Assembly (NCBI GenBank): GCA_900542125.1
Contig: UQMO01000001.1
Coordinates: 1-64,000 of the forward strand
Direction of reading: 5' to 3'
DNA length: 64,000 nucleotides
Source: an uncultured Collinsella sp.
GTDB lineage: Bacteria > Actinomycetota > Coriobacteriia > Coriobacteriales > Coriobacteriaceae
The notes beneath the pieces are model-generated. The model made no database searches, was not told the origin of the DNA, and was given only the letters and a program-made list of their open reading frames with translations. This document shows, piece by piece, positions 1 through 9,210 of this stretch; positions within the stretch are counted from its first letter, which is position 1, and every line of letters begins with the position of its first letter. A program made the position numbers and the translations under genes.

Positions 1-48
1 ACGAGATTCATGAGCGTCTCGTGGGCTCGGAGATGTGTAAAGAGACAG
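1..48. other. Sequencing adapter (Nextera i7 side), not genomic
   Basis: The first 48 bases read in order as the end of the Illumina P7 primer (ACGAGAT, 1-7), an 8-base index (TCATGAGC, 8-15), the Nextera read-2 stub (GTCTCGTGGGCTCGG, 16-30) and the Tn5 mosaic end (31-48) with one base missing. The index is, from memory, the complement of index N714. Genomic sequence therefore starts at about base 49. This is an untrimmed contig end. Confidence 0.97.
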
Positions 49-84
49 CGGTCAGACGCGCCGCCGCGTTTTGTTTTTGTGCCG

Positions 85-90
85 TATAAT
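85..90 (+). promoter_or_regulatory. Likely -10 box for hisS
   Basis: A perfect TATAAT lies 42 bases before the hisS ATG. No good -35 hexamer is visible 17 bases upstream, where the sequence is GC-rich and close to the adapter junction, so the promoter may be cut or depend on its -10 element. Confidence 0.45.
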
Positions 91-132
91 GACCGTTACC
101 TATGACGCGATACAAAAGAAAGGTGTTTGCCC

Positions 133-1446
133 ATGCAGGCACAGAAGGCGGAGGGAACCCGCGACCTTATCGGCGCCGAGATGCGCGCCTGGCAAAAGAT
201 GCAGCAGATTGCGGCCGGCGTGTTCGAGCCGTTTGGTTTTAAACCCATCGAGACGCCCGCGATCGAGCAGGTGGACGTGTTTGTCCACGGTATCGGCCAG
301 TCGACCGACGTCGTGCGCAAGGAAATGTTCCGCGTGTTCAGCGGTGCCAACCTGGAGCGCGTCTTTACCGAGGGCACCGACACCAAACTCAAGCCCAAGC
401 AGCGCCTGGCCCTTCGTCCCGAGGGCACGGCCGGTGTGGTGCGCGCCGTCGTGGAGAACAACCTGGTGCCCCAGGGCTCCACGCCGTTTAAGGCGTACTA
501 CGCCGAGGCCATGTTCCGCGGCGAGCGTCCCCAGAAGGGCCGCCTGCGCCAGTTCCACCAGGTGGGCATCGAGTGGCTCGGCGCTCCCGATCCGGCGGCA
601 GACGCCGAGTGCATCATCATGCTCATGGAGTTCTACAAGCGCCTGGGCTTCGATCTTTCCAAGCTTCGTCTGCTCATCAACTCGATGGGTGACGCCCAGT
701 GCCGTCCGGCTTACCGCGAGCAGGTTAAGCAGTTCATCCTCGATCACGCAGACGAGATGTGCGACGAGTGCCGCGAGCGCGCCGAGCTTAACCCGCTGCG
801 TGCCTTCGACTGCAAGAACGACCATTGCCGCGAGATCATGGCCGAGGCTCCGCTGATGGGTGACAACCTGTGCGACGAGTGCCGCGAGCACTACGAGCAG
901 GTCAAGCGCTATCTGGATGCCGCCGGTATCGAGTATGTCGAGGATCCCACCTTGGTGCGCGGCCTGGACTACTACACCCGTACTGTCTTTGAGGTCGAGG
1001 CCCCTGGCGCCGGCGTCGGCTCCATCGGCGGCGGCGGCCGCTACGATGGCCTGGTCGAGCTCGAGGGTGGCAAGCCCACGGCGGGCGTCGGCTTTGCCGT
1101 CGGTTTTGAGCGCGCCCTGCTGGCCCTGCAGGCCTTTGGCAGCGATTTGGGTGCCGATGAGGCCCCGTGCGTCTATGTCGCCAACGCCGGCAAGGAACTG
1201 CGCCAGAACGTCTTTGCCATTACGCAGGAGCTTCGCGCCGCAGGCATCGTGACCGAGGCCGACTATCAGGGCCGTTCGCTCAAGGCTCAGTTTAAGCAGG
1301 CCGATAAGGTAGGCGCCAAGCTCATCCTGGTCCTGGGCGGCGACGAGCTTGCCGCCGGCAAGGTCAAGGTGCGCGACATGGAGAGCCATGAAGAGGTCCT
1401 TGCCGATCTGGCCAACGTCGTCGAGGCGGTTCGCGAGCGCCTGTAG
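133..1446 (+). CDS. hisS: Histidyl-tRNA synthetase
   Basis: Class II aminoacyl-tRNA synthetase that charges tRNA-His in the cytoplasm. The 437-residue product has the usual family length. Motif 2 carries RPEGT near residue 97, and the histidine-specific motifs LVRGLDYYTRT (near residue 276) and GGGGRYDGL follow. The C-terminal part (about residues 340-437) fits the anticodon-binding domain. The start is the ATG at 133, 9 bases after GAAAGG; an in-frame TTG at 127 has poorer spacing. The gene appears single, ended by a hairpin before ppc. Identification is firm. Confidence 0.96.
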   Translation: MQAQKAEGTRDLIGAEMRAWQKMQQIAAGVFEPFGFKPIETPAIEQVDVFVHGIGQSTDVVRKEMFRVFSGANLERVFTEGTDTKLKPKQRLALRPEGTAGVVRAVVENNLVPQGSTPFKAYYAEAMFRGERPQKGRLRQFHQVGIEWLGAPDPAADAECIIMLMEFYKRLGFDLSKLRLLINSMGDAQCRPAYREQVKQFILDHADEMCDECRERAELNPLRAFDCKNDHCREIMAEAPLMGDNLCDECREHYEQVKRYLDAAGIEYVEDPTLVRGLDYYTRTVFEVEAPGAGVGSIGGGGRYDGLVELEGGKPTAGVGFAVGFERALLALQAFGSDLGADEAPCVYVANAGKELRQNVFAITQELRAAGIVTEADYQGRSLKAQFKQADKVGAKLILVLGGDELAAGKVKVRDMESHEEVLADLANVVEAVRERL

Positions 1447-1504
1447 CGTATGATTTTTGAGCTGCGGGTCCGCTAACACGTCCCGCTTGCGCCGAGCGAT
1501 TGTT

Positions 1505-1540
1505 ACGGGGGTGTTTCGCATTTATGCGGAATGCCCCCGT
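1505..1540 (+). terminator. Hairpin terminator after hisS
   Basis: ACGGGGG at 1505-1511 pairs with CCCCCGT at 1534-1540. The inner stem has CGCAT and ATGCG, and TTTGTG follows. It lies 58 bases after the hisS stop. Confidence 0.75.
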
Positions 1541-1597
1541 TTGTGTATGCCGTCCACCGAGAAATACGACCATTTAGAGCAAAAACCCTTGCAATGC

Positions 1598-1660
1598 AGA
1601 AAATACTTTTGTGTGGTAAAGCGCAATCAGTGTCGAAAGTATTTCTCAAGCGCCTATAAT
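1598..1660 (+). promoter_or_regulatory. Candidate ppc promoter with inverted repeat
   Basis: A perfect TATAAT (1655-1660) lies 45 bases before the preferred ppc start. Upstream, AGAAAATACTTT (1598-1609) and AAAGTATTTCT (1636-1646) form an inverted repeat that spans the expected -35 position, as a repressor or activator site would. The binding protein is unknown. Confidence 0.5.
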
Positions 1661-1704
1661 GAATACCGCATGTTACGTGCATAGAAGGAGGAATGGGAGG
1701 AAAC

Positions 1705-4518
1705 GTGGCTGAGAACCTAAGCAACCAGTCTGTACCCGAAGCCGCGGCGCGCGTCGCTGCCGTGGTCAACCGCCTCGTTAACCGAATCGGCTCGAATGCC
1801 GAGTCCAGGGAGCGTCTCGCCGAGATCGAGATCCCCGAGGAGCTGCGCGACAATCTGGCGTTGTTCCTGCGCCTGGAGCGTCGTGTGCTTAGCGAGTATG
1901 ATCCTGAGATCGCGGACCTGTTCGACAAGATCCTGTCGGCCGAAATTGTGGCCAATGCCGGCAACCCCGGTACGCGTGCTGCCGACGAGGCCGTCGACGA
2001 GCAGGGCGTGCCTACTGCCGATGAGTCCACCGCCGTGGCATTTCGTGAGGTCGTCGATCTGATCGACAGCCTGCCGCTCGATAAGCAGCAGGTCATCGTT
2101 CGCGCCTTTACGAGTTTCTTCCATCTGGCAAACCTGTCGGAGGAGAACTACCGTGTGGCGCAGCTGCGCGAGCGCGAGGCCGGTGCGTCGACCGATACCG
2201 AGGTCGATCCCGCCAACGAGCTCACCGTCGCCTATCACCAGCTGGTGAATGAGCTGGGCGTCGAGGGTGCCAACGAGCTGCTCGACAAGCTCGAGTTCCA
2301 CCCTGTCTTTACCGCACATCCCACCGAGGCCCGTCGCAAGGCCGTCGAGGGCAAGATTCGCCGTATCTCCAACCTGCTGGAGGAGCGTCCGCGTCTGGGC
2401 GGCTCCGACCTGGTGGAGAACGAGCGCCATATGCTGCAGGAAATCGACGCCCTGGTGCGTACGAGCCCCATCGCGCTCAAGAAGCCCACGCCGGTCGAGG
2501 AAGCCGATACCATCATCGACATCTTCGATAACACGCTGTTCGACGTTATCCCCGTCATCTATCGTCGCTTTGACGACTGGGTGCTGGGCGACAAGGCCGG
2601 CACCGTGCCGCCGCTGTGCCCGGCGTTCTTCCATCCCGGCAGCTGGATCGGTTCCGACCGCGACGGTAACCCCAACGTCACCGCCAAGGTGAGCCGTGAG
2701 GTTGCCGCCAAGTACTTTACGCACATGGTGCTCAAGCTCGAGGACAAGTGCCGCCGCATCGGCCGCAACCTCACGCTCGAGGCCACCTACAGCAAGCCTT
2801 CTGCCGAGCTCATCAACCTGTGGAACCATCAGGTCGAGATGAGCCCTCGGTACACGGCCCGCGCCGAGTTGATCTCCGAGCACGAGCCGCATCGCGCCGT
2901 CATGCTCGTCATGGCCGACCGTCTGAACGCCACCGTGCGCCGTATCACAGACACCATGTACCACAGCGCCGACGAGTTCCTGGATGACCTGCGCGTCGTC
3001 CAGCGTTCGCTGGCCGCCTGCGGAGCCGTCCGTGCTGCTTACGGCCCGGTCCAGACCATCATCTGGCAGGTTGAGTCCTTCGGCTTCCACATGGTCGAGA
3101 TGGAGTTCCGTCAGCACTCCGTGGTGCACGCCCGCGCCCTCAAGGATATCCACGAGAACGGTATCCATGGCGATCTGCAGCCCATGACGCGCGAGGTCAT
3201 CGATACCTTCCGCGCTATCGGCTCCATCCAAAAGCGCTACGGCAAGAAGATGGCGCACCGCTACATCATCTCGTTCACCAAGAGCGCTCAGCATGTGGCC
3301 GACGTCTTTGAGCTTGCCCACCTGTCCTTTGCACATGAGGAGGATGTTCCCGAGCTCGACGTGATCCCGCTGTTCGAGCAGCTCGAGGACCTCGAGGGCT
3401 GTGTCGACGTGCTCGACCAGATGCTTACGCTGCCCGTGGTGCAAAAGCGCCTTGCCCAGACCAACCGCCGCATGGAGGTCATGCTGGGCTATTCCGATTC
3501 CTCCAAGGATGCCGGTCCTACCACGGCCATGCTCGCGCTGCACTCCGCGCAGGAGCGCATTGCCAAGTGGGCCGAGAAGAACGATATCGACCTGGTGCTC
3601 ATGCACGGTCGCGGCGGTGCCGTGGGCCGTGGCGGCGGCCCGGCCAACAAGGCCGTGCTGGCGCAGCCCAAGGGTTCGGTCAACTGCTTCTTTAAGCTCA
3701 CCGAGCAGGGCGAGGTCATCTTTGCCCGTTACGGCAACCGCACGCTGGCTCAGCGTCATGTTGAGTCCGTTGCCGCCGCAACGCTTTTGCAGTCGGCCCC
3801 GAGTGTCGAGAAGACCAACACCGAGACCACGCAGAAGTTCTGGGATATGGCCGAGAAGCTCAACGCCGCAAGCCACGAGCGCTATCTTGACCTGCTGAAC
3901 ACCGAGGACTTTACACCGTGGTTCTCGACCGTGACGCCGCTGACCGAGGTCGGTCTGCTGCCGATCGGCTCACGTCCCGCCAAGCGCGGCCTGGGCGCCA
4001 AGTCGCTCGACGACCTGCGTACTATTCCGTGGATCTTCAGCTGGAGCCAGGCGCGCATTAACCTGGCCGCTTGGTACGGCCTGGGTACCGCCTGCGAGCA
4101 GTTTGGCGATCTGGACCAGCTTAAGGCCGCCTACCAGGAGTGGCCGTTCTTCCGCACCTTTATCGACAACATCGAGATGTCGATCGCCAAGACCGACCAG
4201 CGCATCGCCAAGATGTATCTGCACCTGGGCGATCGCCAGGATCTGTCCGAGAAGGTCTTTACCGAGATGCAGCTCACGCGTAAGTGGGTCCTTGCCATCG
4301 TCGGTGACGAGTGGCCGCTGCAGCGTCGTCGCGTGCTCGGCTGTGCCGTTCGCGTGCGCAACCCCTACGTCGACGCTCTGTCCATCGCCCAGGTCCGCGC
4401 CCTTCGCGAGGTGCGTATGAACCAGGACGAGATGGCCGAGGAGAAGAAGGCTGAGTACATGAGCCTGATTCTTTCGACTGTGACCGGCGTCTCGGCAGGT
4501 TTGCAGAACACGGGGTAA
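1705..4518 (+). CDS. ppc: Phosphoenolpyruvate carboxylase
   Basis: Anaplerotic enzyme that makes oxaloacetate from phosphoenolpyruvate and bicarbonate. The product is about 937 residues, typical for bacterial PEPC. Catalytic signatures are visible: FTAHPTEARR (about residue 198) with the essential His, and GYSDSSKDAG (about residue 595), followed by the glycine-rich GRGGAVGRGGGP loop. The C-terminus is QNTG, the usual end of the family. The start is uncertain. GTG 1705 has GGGAGG four bases upstream, while the in-frame ATG 1693 sits only one base after AAGGAGG, too close for good initiation. It stands alone and is followed by a large nested hairpin. Confidence 0.95.
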   Translation: MAENLSNQSVPEAAARVAAVVNRLVNRIGSNAESRERLAEIEIPEELRDNLALFLRLERRVLSEYDPEIADLFDKILSAEIVANAGNPGTRAADEAVDEQGVPTADESTAVAFREVVDLIDSLPLDKQQVIVRAFTSFFHLANLSEENYRVAQLREREAGASTDTEVDPANELTVAYHQLVNELGVEGANELLDKLEFHPVFTAHPTEARRKAVEGKIRRISNLLEERPRLGGSDLVENERHMLQEIDALVRTSPIALKKPTPVEEADTIIDIFDNTLFDVIPVIYRRFDDWVLGDKAGTVPPLCPAFFHPGSWIGSDRDGNPNVTAKVSREVAAKYFTHMVLKLEDKCRRIGRNLTLEATYSKPSAELINLWNHQVEMSPRYTARAELISEHEPHRAVMLVMADRLNATVRRITDTMYHSADEFLDDLRVVQRSLAACGAVRAAYGPVQTIIWQVESFGFHMVEMEFRQHSVVHARALKDIHENGIHGDLQPMTREVIDTFRAIGSIQKRYGKKMAHRYIISFTKSAQHVADVFELAHLSFAHEEDVPELDVIPLFEQLEDLEGCVDVLDQMLTLPVVQKRLAQTNRRMEVMLGYSDSSKDAGPTTAMLALHSAQERIAKWAEKNDIDLVLMHGRGGAVGRGGGPANKAVLAQPKGSVNCFFKLTEQGEVIFARYGNRTLAQRHVESVAAATLLQSAPSVEKTNTETTQKFWDMAEKLNAASHERYLDLLNTEDFTPWFSTVTPLTEVGLLPIGSRPAKRGLGAKSLDDLRTIPWIFSWSQARINLAAWYGLGTACEQFGDLDQLKAAYQEWPFFRTFIDNIEMSIAKTDQRIAKMYLHLGDRQDLSEKVFTEMQLTRKWVLAIVGDEWPLQRRRVLGCAVRVRNPYVDALSIAQVRALREVRMNQDEMAEEKKAEYMSLILSTVTGVSAGLQNTG

Positions 4519-4539
4519 TCGATAGCCCTGTAGTCGTCC

Positions 4540-4666
4540 GGGCCCGCCATTAGTTTGCTTTTAGGCACGTCCTCGGACATGCAAGAAGCCCTCGCTGCGC
4601 ACTTCGTGCGGCGAGGGCTTCTTGCGTCCTGCGGAGTGTGCCTAAAAGTAAACTAATGGCGGGCCC
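4540..4666. repeat. Nested long-hairpin element, copy 1
   Basis: Outer arms of 29 bases (4540-4568 and 4638-4666) pair with one mismatch. Inside is a second hairpin, with GCAAGAAGCCCTCGC at 4581-4595 pairing with 4611-4625 and capped by GCAC-TTC-GTGC. The arms and inner stem are separated by GTCCTCGGACAT on the left and GTCCTGCGGAGTG on the right. The same core recurs at 7462-7586 with unrelated arms. It probably ends ppc transcription, but it is far larger than an ordinary terminator. Confidence 0.85.
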
Positions 4667-5113
4667 TACGATGTCCGGTCTTCTGCGGATTACGGGCTGA
4701 AGAAATATAGCGCGCTTCGCGCGTTTGGAAAGGGCTTCGTGCTGCGGAATGCATTCAGAGGGAAACCCATCGGGTCCTTTCGTCCTCGGTTTACGGCGGA
4801 TCAGCCGCTGGGTGAGGGTGGTGCTTGGGGCGACGTGCAAAAAACGGAGTTTTCAGCAGCTAAAGATTGATGCATAAGGCTGTGGGTGACGTTCGCGGCC
4901 CTTGTTGATGCTTTTGCACGACGATTGGGCTTTGGCGACGATCATATATGGCTGGTTTCTCGCCGCATGCTATCCAGATGGGTCGAGCCATGAGGACTAT
5001 CTACTTTTCGAAAGACTTTTGGCACCAAAATCTTATCCCGCGATGCTGAATACTCGCAAAAATGCACGCTCCGGAGGGTACCACCCTGTTACGACTAGAA
5101 ATCCATGCGCTAT

Positions 5114-5143
5114 TTTATGCAATAAATTAACGCATTTATGCAA
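5114..5143 (+). promoter_or_regulatory. Phased direct repeat upstream of larA
   Basis: TTTATGCAA occurs at 5114-5122 and again at 5135-5143, exactly 21 bases (two helical turns) apart, in an AT-rich patch about 240 bases before larA. This spacing suits a protein binding one DNA face. The regulator is not known; the TetR protein of the lar locus is one possibility. Confidence 0.35.
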
Positions 5144-5225
5144 AATGGCTTACGTGCGTACGTCTCGGGCTAGATGTTTGCCTCGGCGCTGCGTAAATCA
5201 TCCTGTCTATAGTGTCTTTGACAGG

Positions 5226-5259
5226 CGGCTGCGGTCCCGTTTGGGGTCGCGGCCGTTTT
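5226..5259 (+). terminator. Hairpin with T-run in the larA leader
   Basis: CGGC, GCG and CCC on the left (5226-5238) pair with GGG, CGC and GCCG on the right (5243-5255), followed by TTTT. This may be an attenuator in the larA leader or the terminator of an upstream short transcript. The stem is interrupted by bulges. Confidence 0.4.
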
Positions 5260-5381
5260 GTTGTGGGTCAAATATGAACGTTGTGTTAATGAGTCGGTGG
5301 ACGGTGGTGTTTTTCGGTGAGCGGCGTATCCTTCCAACGGTTTATCTAGTGTGTCAGTTGAAAGGAAGAGGGCGCTCGTCA

Positions 5382-6659
5382 TTGTTTGAATGTGAACTGC
5401 CGTTTGACCACAAGACGTTGCATCTGGAGCTCGAGGATAAGAACTTCGCGGGTGTGATGGAAGGTCATCAAAACGAGTTTAAGACCACGAAATCGCAGGA
5501 AGAGCTGGTAGAGGAGTCGCTTGCCAACCCTTATGGCTCGCCTTCACTCGAGGAGCTTTGTGCTGGCAAGAAGGATATTGTCATCATTAGCTCCGATCAT
5601 ACGCGCCCCGTTCCCTCGCGTGTGACGATGCCTATTCTGCTGCATCACATCCATTCCGCTGCGCCCGAGGCGCGCGTTCGCATTCTGATTGCTACGGGTA
5701 TGCATCGTCCGTCGACGCATGAGGAGCTCGTCAACAAGTACGGCGAGGAGATCGTTGCCAACGAGGAAATCGTTATGCACGTCGCGACTGACGACAGCAT
5801 GATGAAGAAGATCGGCACTCTGCCTTCCGGTGGCGAGTGCATCATCAACAAGATTGCTGCCGATTGCGATCTGCTGCTTGCCGAGGGCTTTATTGAGCCG
5901 CACTTCTTTGCCGGTTTCTCTGGTAGCCGCAAGTCCGTCCTGCCTGGCATCGCCAGCTACAAGACCATCATGTACAACCACAACGGTCAGTTTGTGAATG
6001 ATTCCCATTCGCGTGCTGGCAACCTGTGCCACAACCACGTGAGCGAGGACATGTTTGCCGCCGCCGAGATGGCTCACCTTGCCTTTGTGCTCAACGTGGT
6101 GCTCAACGGCAAGCACGAGGTCATCGGCTCCTTTGCCGGCGATATCCACAAGGCGCACGAGGCTGGCTGCGAGTTTGTGAAGAGCCTTGCCGGCGTTGAG
6201 CCCGTTGAGTGCGAGATTGCCATCACCACCAACGGCGGCTACCCGCTCGACCAGAACATCTACCAGGCTGTGAAGGGCATGTGCTCTGCCGAGGCTACGC
6301 TTCCCGAGGGCGGTGTGATCATCGACGTCGCCGGCTGTGCTGACGGTCACGGTGGCGAGGGCTTCTATCACAACATCGCCGACAATGATCCGGCAGAGTT
6401 TGAGCGCGCCTGCATCGACCGTCCTAAGGACGAGACCCTGCCCGACCAGTGGACGAGCCAGATCTTTGCCCGCATCCTGGCGCATCACCCTGTGATCATG
6501 GTTACCGATCTGTGCGATCACCAGATGATCAAGGATATGCACATGACGCCGGTCAACACCCTCGAGGAGGCGCTCAAGCTCGCCTTTGAGATGAAGGGTG
6601 CCGATGCCAAGGTGGCCGTCATTCCCGATGGCCTGGGCGTTGTCGTCGCGCAGCACTAG
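5382..6659 (+). CDS. larA: Nickel-pincer lactate racemase
   Basis: Interconverts D- and L-lactate using the nickel pincer nucleotide (NPN) cofactor made by LarB, LarC and LarE. With the TTG start at 5382 the product is 425 residues, almost exactly the length of characterised LarA; the start has GAGGG 9 bases upstream. Visible signatures are SDHTRPVPS, ATGMHRPSTHEE, GFIEPHFFAGFSGSRKSVLPG (the region of the pincer-binding Lys and a His) and NHNGQFVNDSHSRAG. The larD-like channel follows 49 bases later and larB/larC are encoded convergently. The functional call is firm; substrate could be another 2-hydroxyacid, as the LarA superfamily is broad. Confidence 0.88.
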   Translation: MFECELPFDHKTLHLELEDKNFAGVMEGHQNEFKTTKSQEELVEESLANPYGSPSLEELCAGKKDIVIISSDHTRPVPSRVTMPILLHHIHSAAPEARVRILIATGMHRPSTHEELVNKYGEEIVANEEIVMHVATDDSMMKKIGTLPSGGECIINKIAADCDLLLAEGFIEPHFFAGFSGSRKSVLPGIASYKTIMYNHNGQFVNDSHSRAGNLCHNHVSEDMFAAAEMAHLAFVLNVVLNGKHEVIGSFAGDIHKAHEAGCEFVKSLAGVEPVECEIAITTNGGYPLDQNIYQAVKGMCSAEATLPEGGVIIDVAGCADGHGGEGFYHNIADNDPAEFERACIDRPKDETLPDQWTSQIFARILAHHPVIMVTDLCDHQMIKDMHMTPVNTLEEALKLAFEMKGADAKVAVIPDGLGVVVAQH

Positions 6660-6708
6660 TGCGCGGCCTAAACGAATCGTTTATAACCGACAAGAAAGAT
6701 AAGGTTTT

Positions 6709-7440
6709 ATGCTTACCAAACTCCTCTGCGAATTCGGCGCAACGGCCCTCATGATCATTTTTGGCGTGGGCGTGCACTGCGATACCGTGCTTAAGGGCAC
6801 CAAGTATCAGGGCTCCGGCCACATGTTTGCCATCACCACCTGGTCTTTTGGCATCTCGGTCTGCCTGTTTGTCTTTGGCGGCGCCGTGTGCATGAACCCC
6901 GCCATGGTGCTTGCCCAGTGCATCGTAGGCCTGGTGCCGTGGAGTAGCTGCATCCCCTTCATGATTGCCGATATGCTCGGCGGCTTTGTGGGCGCCGTAA
7001 TCGCTTGGCTTATGTATGCCGATGAGTTCAAGGCTTCCGAGGGCGTCGTCGACCCTATTGCCCAGCGCAACATCTTCTCGACCAACCCTACTACCGAGGG
7101 CACGAACTATGCTCGCAACTTCTTCTGCGAGGCCATCTGCACCTTCGTGTTCATCAGCGCCATCCTTGCTGCCGCTAGCCGCGCTGGCGAGAACGTTCTG
7201 ATGCTCGCCATCTGCGTCGGTCTGATTGTTTGGGCCGTTGGCATGGGCATGGGCGGCATCACCGGCTTCGCCATGAACCAGGCTCGTGACCTTGGTCCTC
7301 GCATGGCCTATCAGGTGCTGCCGATCAAGAACAAGGCTGACAACAACTGGAAGTACGGCCTGCTTGTTCCTGGCATCGCACCGTTTATCGGTGCCGCTTT
7401 GGCCGCGCTGTTTGTGCACGGTTTCTTGGGTATGTTCTAG
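6709..7440 (+). CDS. larD: MIP-family channel, probable lactic acid facilitator
   Basis: A 243-residue integral membrane protein of the aquaporin/glycerol facilitator family with about six membrane segments. The first NPA box is intact (GAVCMNPAM, near residue 65). The second reads MNQARDLGPR, with Gln in place of Pro but the family's ARDLGPR continuation. In Lactobacillus lar operons a MIP protein, LarD, carries lactic acid across the membrane. Position directly after larA supports that role here over glycerol uptake. AAGG precedes the ATG by four bases. Symbol given by context. Confidence 0.75.
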   Translation: MLTKLLCEFGATALMIIFGVGVHCDTVLKGTKYQGSGHMFAITTWSFGISVCLFVFGGAVCMNPAMVLAQCIVGLVPWSSCIPFMIADMLGGFVGAVIAWLMYADEFKASEGVVDPIAQRNIFSTNPTTEGTNYARNFFCEAICTFVFISAILAAASRAGENVLMLAICVGLIVWAVGMGMGGITGFAMNQARDLGPRMAYQVLPIKNKADNNWKYGLLVPGIAPFIGAALAALFVHGFLGMF

Positions 7441-7461
7441 TCCAAGACTACATAGTGGTCC

Positions 7462-7586
7462 GCTGGCCGCATGGGGTAACTTCCCAGCGCGTCCTCGGAC
7501 ATGAAAGAACCCCCGCTGCACACTTCGTGCGGCGGGGGTTCTTTCGTCCTGCGGAATGCGCTGGGAAGTTACCCCATGCGGCCAGC
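7462..7586. repeat. Nested long-hairpin element, copy 2
   Basis: Perfect 29-base arms (7462-7490 and 7558-7586) enclose the same core as copy 1: GTCCTCGGACATG, an inner stem (7504-7516 with 7532-7544) capped by CACTTCGTG, then CGTCCTGCGGAATG. The arms differ in sequence from copy 1 but are equal in length and fully complementary. It sits after larD, between convergent larAD and larBC-tetR transcripts, and may be a bidirectional terminator. Confidence 0.85.
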
Positions 7587-7728
7587 TGCGGGGTCTTTGC
7601 TGCGCTCGTACAAGCAACCCAACATATATATCTGAATTTGAATTTGGATGGGAGGGGCTTGTTGCTGTTGAGGGGCGTTGAAATGAGGGCGATACTTTGG
7701 GAAGGGATGACGCCTTGGGAGGAGGCGT

Positions 7729-8268
7729 CTATCTGAAGAGAGGCTTTATGGCTGATAAGTAGTCTTTGGCTACGTCGGCCTTATCTGCTTGAAAGTTGTG
7801 CCAGGCCCACCATTGGACGGTGGCTACGAAGCTTGAGGCTATGTGGTGTTGTAAGAAGCTGCGGTCCATGGTGGCGGCGGGGCCGTTTGGGTCGGTAGGG
7901 ACGGTTTCGGCTGCGCGCGACATGATGGTCTTGCGGAGGCAGTCGGCGAAGACGCGTGAGCCGGCGCCGGCTACGAGGGCTCGAACGCCCTGACGGCGTT
8001 CCCAGAGGTTGTTGAGGATATGCTCGACTTGCACGAGTGGGTCGTCGAGCGGCGTACCGTCATCGTCGAGGGCGTGGGTGCAGATATCGCTCACGAGCGC
8101 GGCGAGTAGGTCATCTTTGCTCTTAAAGAGGCCATAGAATGTCGCGCGGCCTACGTGAGCGCGCGCGATGATGTCTCCGACGGTGATCTTGCTGTAGTCT
8201 TCCTCGCGCAGGAGCTCAGAGAATGCCGCGACGATGGCGGCGCGGCTTTTTTCTTTGCGGGCATCCAT
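7729..8268 (-). CDS. TetR-family regulator of the lar locus
   Basis: A 179-residue DNA-binding repressor type. The N-terminal helix-turn-helix is clear: AIVAAFSELL, then KITVGDIIARAHVGRATFYGLFKSKDDLL. The C-terminal ligand domain is not recognisable. The ATG at 8268 follows the larC stop (8271) by two bases, so it is probably translationally coupled to larC; the longer open frame into larC is not coding. Being third in larB-larC-tetR it is likely to control the lar genes, perhaps through the palindromes at 10038-10085. It occupies the place where the LarC second domain would be expected. Confidence 0.85.
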   Translation of the reverse strand: MDARKEKSRAAIVAAFSELLREEDYSKITVGDIIARAHVGRATFYGLFKSKDDLLAALVSDICTHALDDDGTPLDDPLVQVEHILNNLWERRQGVRALVAGAGSRVFADCLRKTIMSRAAETVPTDPNGPAATMDRSFLQHHIASSFVATVQWWAWHNFQADKADVAKDYLSAIKPLFR

Positions 8269-8270
8269 GG

Positions 8271-9200
<930 letters not shown>

Positions 9201-9210
9201 GGAATGCTCC

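Larger units (their letters stand above)
4667..5381. other. Long leader region before larA, no gene seen
   Basis: This 715-base stretch has no convincing gene. The larA frame is open upstream to 4902, but its sequence does not resemble LarA and the best start is at 5382. It holds a 9-base direct repeat (5114 and 5135), a GC-rich hairpin followed by T residues (5226-5259), and CCTGTC/GACAGG arms around 5202-5225. These could be regulatory sites for larA. Nothing else is recognised. Confidence 0.5.

Noticed and set aside
100..1521. Long open frame on the - strand opposite hisS
   Set aside because: It mirrors hisS codons in a GC-rich genome, has no ribosome site or family motif, and hisS is certain. 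The same applies to long opposite frames at 1717-3876, 5544-6656, 14371-16575, 27909-30032, 36094-38193 and 54260-56092.
4902..5381. N-terminal extension of LarA by 160 residues
   Set aside because: The extra sequence is unlike LarA, contains the hairpin and direct repeats of the leader, and TTG 5382 gives the family length of 425 residues.
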